Source: Clostridia bacterium
GTDB lineage: Bacteria; Bacillota; DSM-521; Neomoorellales; Neomoorellaceae
NCBI GenBank assembly: GCA_012727745.1
Contig: JAAYGJ010000118.1
Coordinates: 1-8,028 of the forward strand
Direction: 5' to 3'
Length of the DNA: 8,028 bases
Shown here: positions 5,253-8,028 of the stretch, piece after piece
How positions within the stretch are numbered: position 1 is the first letter of the stretch
How the letters are laid out: every line of letters begins with the position of its first letter
Position numbers and translations under genes: made by a program
The notes under the pieces: model-generated
Databases searched by the model: none
The model's input: the letters and a program-made list of their open reading frames with translations, nothing else
Told to the model about the DNA's origin: nothing

Positions 5253-5319
5253 CAAAAACACCTCCAAGCATAAAACAGCTTCCCCCACAAAACAGCCCGC
5301 CCTGCATAACAAGCTTCAG

Positions 5320-5802
5320 TTAAAGCTGACTATAACGCTTAAGTAAGGCCTGCTCAACCGGCGGCGGCACCAGGCCACGGATACATCCCCCTAGGGAGGC
5401 TACCTGGCGAATTATACTGGAGCTAATAAAGGAATATTCCGTAGCTGTCATTAAAAAAACCGTCTCGATATCATCAGCCAGTTTTTTATTCATTATCGAC
5501 ATCTGAAACTCAAATTCGAAATCAGAAACAGCCCGCAAACCTCTAACTACTGCTATCGCTTTTTCTTGCCGGGCAAAGTCAACCAGCAAGCCGGAAAAAG
5601 GTTTAACAGCCGCCTTGGGATAGTCCTTGACAACATCTTTTATCAATGCCACCCTTTCTTCCAGAGAAAACAAAGTCTGTTTGTAGTTGTCGGCAGAAAC
5701 ACCAATAATTACCCGGTCGAAAAGGTCCATAGCCCTTTTAATAATATCCAGGTGACCGTTGGTTATAGGGTCAAAAGTACCTGGACATATAGCCACTCGC
5801 AA
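5320..5802 (-). CDS. coaD: Phosphopantetheine adenylyltransferase
   Basis: Transfers AMP from ATP to 4'-phosphopantetheine, giving dephospho-CoA, the fourth step of coenzyme A synthesis. The 160 residues are normal for bacterial CoaD. They begin MRVAICPGTFDPITNGHLDII with the nucleotidyltransferase TxGH motif (Thr14-His17). RGLRAVSDFEFEFQM (88-101) is the family's ATP/substrate loop, and YSFISSSIIR (123-132) is the second nucleotide motif. The start is TTG at 5800-5802: it reproduces the family N-terminus, no ATG is available, and an AAGGGGGTG ribosome site lies about 10 nt upstream. Most Firmicutes place coaD after rsmD; here it follows dnaE by 76 bp and precedes mtrB by 67 bp. Confidence 0.96.
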   Translation of the reverse strand: MRVAICPGTFDPITNGHLDIIKRAMDLFDRVIIGVSADNYKQTLFSLEERVALIKDVVKDYPKAAVKPFSGLLVDFARQEKAIAVVRGLRAVSDFEFEFQMSIMNKKLADDIETVFLMTATEYSFISSSIIRQVASLGGCIRGLVPPPVEQALLKRYSQL

Positions 5803-5878
5803 AAGAATATCACCCCCTTGCCCGCCTCTACTTAGCTATTCAACCCTGGCTTTGATATTCCTGCCAGTCCATTCTAAA

Positions 5879-8028
5879 TTATCCCTTTTTCGACACCAGC
5901 TTAACCCTATCATGCCCCCCTAACAGCCTGGCCAAACCTGTTATAAGCTCCGCAGTGGGCTCAACCCACAGTTTGCGGTCCAGAGCAAAAGTCCGCCGTT
6001 CGGCAGCAAGGTATACATAAACCTGGCAGCAGCCCGGTGATAAGCTTAAAGCATTTTGTACCTCTCGTATTTGCCTTTTATCGCTCAACTTCAAATAAAG
6101 ACAGTCACCGCCTGGCTGTTGCGGCAAAGCTCTGCCTTCATTCCCCGCCGCCAAAGGCTCAATCCGGTCCGCCAGTACCTGTACCTCTTCTTCCTGTTTG
6201 CTGATATGGCCATGTACTAACACAACCTGATCAGGCGCCAGCCAGGAACGCCCCTGGCTGTATACCCGGGGAAACAGGACAACTTCTACCTGGCTGCTGA
6301 AGTCTTCCAGAGTCAGGTAAGCCATAGGGTTCCCTTTCCTGGTTATTATGCGGCGTAAATTTCTTGCCAAACCGCCAATTGCTACCTGGCTGCCGTCGGT
6401 AATTGCCGCCAAGTCCGACAAAGAGTGGGATACCCGCCGGCTTAAAAGCTCCTTATAAGGTTCCAGTGGGTGGCCGCTTAAGTAAAAACCAAGCAGCTCC
6501 TTCTCGGCAACCAGGATATCAGCAGGAGAAAAATCATCAAGCTGTGGCGGTACAGGCTCACTTATTTCTGTAGGCACCAAATCCAGCAAAGAAACCTGGC
6601 CGCTGCGGCGGTCTTCCTGGCGCTGGGCTGCAATTTCCAGGCAAGTATCCAGCATAACCAGCAACTGGCGCCGGTTGGCAGCCAGCGAATTAAAAGCTCC
6701 ACAGCGGATTAGGCTTTCCAGTACCCTCTTATTGACCTGGCGTGAATCCACCCTGACACAAAAATCGAGCAGGGATTTAAAAGGTCCCCCTTGCTCACGG
6801 GCAAGCAATATCGCCTCAACTGCAGCCCGGCCCACATTTTTGATAGCTGCCAGGCCAAAACGTATATGGCCATCGCTGACGGTAAAATCCATACCGGACT
6901 GGTTGACATCAGGCGGCAGCACTTTTATGCCCAGCCGCTGGCATTCCCCCAGGTAAGAAGCCATTTTGTCAAAATTTTCACCTACGCTGGAGAGTAAGGC
7001 GGCCATCAACTCTGCCGGATAATGAGCTTTCAAATAAGCAGTCTGGTAGGCCACCAGGGCATAGGCCGCTGAATGGCTGGCATTAAAACCATAACCGGCA
7101 AAATACTCCATCAGCTCAAATATCCTGGCAGCGGTGTCGGCCGGTATACCCCGGGCACTTGCCCCTTCTAAGAAACGCTGGCGCTGGGCTGCCAGGACTT
7201 CCGGTTGTTTCTTGCCCATAGCCCGGCGCAAAAGGTCGGCCTGCCCCAGGCTAAAACCAGCCAGCTCGCTGGCAATACGCATGACCTGTTCCTGGTAGAG
7301 AATAACCCCATAGGTGTCTTTAAGAATCGGCTCCAGGGATGGATGCAGGTAGCTTACCGGGATCGCCCCATGCTTGCGACGTATATAATCTTCCACCATA
7401 CCGCTCCCCAGAGGGCCGGGCCGGTACAGGGCTACCAGGGCAATAATATCTTCAAAGCGTTCCGGTTTTAATTCTTTTAATATAGCCCGCATGCCGCTGC
7501 TCTCCAGCTGGAAGATACCGCTGCTTTCACCGGTGGCCAGCAGTTTATAGGTAGGCTTATCGTCCAGGGGCAGGTTTTCCAGGTCCAGCTCATGGCCCCG
7601 GTTAGCCCGGATAGCTGCACAGGCATGGCCAATAACCGTCAGGGTGCGTAAGCCTAATAAGTCCATTTTTAACAGGCCCAGTTCTTCCACCGCCTGCATA
7701 GGATACTGGGTAGTTACCGCTTCGCCGCTTTTTTGTAGAGGTAAATAATGAGTCAAAGGTTCCTGAGAGATTACGATCCCGGCAGCATGAGTAGAAGCAT
7801 GACGGGGCATGCCTTCAATAGCCCGGGCCGTATCCAGCAGTTCTTTAACGGCAGCGCTGGTCCTATATATTTCCTTTAATTCAGAAGAACCTTCCAGGGC
7901 CCGTTCCAGGGTAATCCCCAGCTCCATCGGCACCATTTTGGCGATACGATCAACTTCACTCAGCGGTACGCCCAGGACCCGGCCTACGTCCCGTACGGCA
8001 GCCCGGGCAGCCATAGTGCCGAAGGTCA
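5879..8028 (-). CDS. dnaE: DNA polymerase III alpha subunit DnaE (C-terminal part, runs off right edge)
   Basis: Replicative or lagging-strand polymerase subunit. About 715 C-terminal residues are visible; the N-terminal PHP domain and the first two catalytic aspartates lie outside the window. Counting from the Met at 8014: LKMDLLGLRTL holds the third palm aspartate (Asp118), GESSGIFQLESSGM (162-175) and ALYRPGPLGSGM (196-206) belong to the fingers, and FAGYGFNASHSAAYALV (305-321) is a DnaE signature. A helix-hairpin-helix stretch lies around 425-450, followed by a beta-clamp motif QVSLLDL (473-479), GFYLSGHPLEPY (509-520) and the OB fold (about 543-620). The frame stays open to the edge (TFGT precedes the Met), so the listed Met is internal, not the start. 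It is of the DnaE rather than PolC type: no exonuclease insertion is seen and the OB fold is C-terminal. Confidence 0.97.
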   Translation of the reverse strand, partial: TFGTMAARAAVRDVGRVLGVPLSEVDRIAKMVPMELGITLERALEGSSELKEIYRTSAAVKELLDTARAIEGMPRHASTHAAGIVISQEPLTHYLPLQKSGEAVTTQYPMQAVEELGLLKMDLLGLRTLTVIGHACAAIRANRGHELDLENLPLDDKPTYKLLATGESSGIFQLESSGMRAILKELKPERFEDIIALVALYRPGPLGSGMVEDYIRRKHGAIPVSYLHPSLEPILKDTYGVILYQEQVMRIASELAGFSLGQADLLRRAMGKKQPEVLAAQRQRFLEGASARGIPADTAARIFELMEYFAGYGFNASHSAAYALVAYQTAYLKAHYPAELMAALLSSVGENFDKMASYLGECQRLGIKVLPPDVNQSGMDFTVSDGHIRFGLAAIKNVGRAAVEAILLAREQGGPFKSLLDFCVRVDSRQVNKRVLESLIRCGAFNSLAANRRQLLVMLDTCLEIAAQRQEDRRSGQVSLLDLVPTEISEPVPPQLDDFSPADILVAEKELLGFYLSGHPLEPYKELLSRRVSHSLSDLAAITDGSQVAIGGLARNLRRIITRKGNPMAYLTLEDFSSQVEVVLFPRVYSQGRSWLAPDQVVLVHGHISKQEEEVQVLADRIEPLAAGNEGRALPQQPGGDCLYLKLSDKRQIREVQNALSLSPGCCQVYVYLAAERRTFALDRKLWVEPTAELITGLARLLGGHDRVKLVSKKG

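Noticed and set aside
5253..5312. Upstream extension of mtrB to a start at 5312
   Set aside because: The extra 20 residues have no TRAP likeness, and a strong GGAGGTG site precedes the ATG at 5252.
5253..5319. TRAP autoregulation site in the mtrB leader
   Set aside because: The leader has only scattered GAAG and GAGG, not a run of GAG/UAG triplets at 2-3 nt spacing.

Overview
The window reads as a chromosomal segment of a Gram-positive, low-to-mid GC Firmicute, most likely a Clostridia-type anaerobe of the Moorella/Carboxydothermus/Desulfotomaculum sort. This rests on the TRAP gene mtrB, the Bacillus-type PfkA and the long pyruvate kinase with a PEP-utiliser tail, strong AAGGAGG or G-run ribosome sites, and several TTG starts. 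The genus cannot be fixed from the sequence alone.

Right and central part (2005-8028, minus strand): one co-directional, operon-like gene string. In transcription order it is dnaE (3' part only, running off the right edge), coaD, mtrB (TRAP), a 66-aa unrecognised protein, pfkA and pyk. Gaps are 5 to 79 bp and no convincing internal promoter or terminator was found. It links DNA replication, coenzyme A synthesis, a tryptophan-sensing RNA-binding protein and the two committed kinases of glycolysis. The dnaE-pfkA-pyk linkage is familiar in Firmicutes; coaD and mtrB inside it are less expected.

Middle left (679-1974): an orphan minC on the plus strand converges on pyk, with a small hairpin between them. 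It is divergent from a UPF0251/DUF134 HTH protein that carries a zinc-ribbon tail and has a good sigma-A promoter.

Left part (1-678): the most unusual stretch. The first 48 codons of a GPR1/FUN34/YaaH-type (acetate/succinate transporter family) gene end at a stop and the rest of the family is missing. Upstream lies an apparently elaborate control region: a good sigma-54 (-24/-12) match, a 22-nt near-perfect palindrome at the predicted transcript start, and two further large dyads about 100-180 bp upstream of the predicted start. The last 73 codons of an unrecognised plus-strand reading frame run into the broken end, suggesting a rearrangement near position 205-220.

No tRNA, rRNA, CRISPR array or intact mobile element was seen. 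No wholly new multi-gene system is evident; the best leads are the left regulatory cassette with its truncated gene, and mtrB sited in the dnaE-pyk string.
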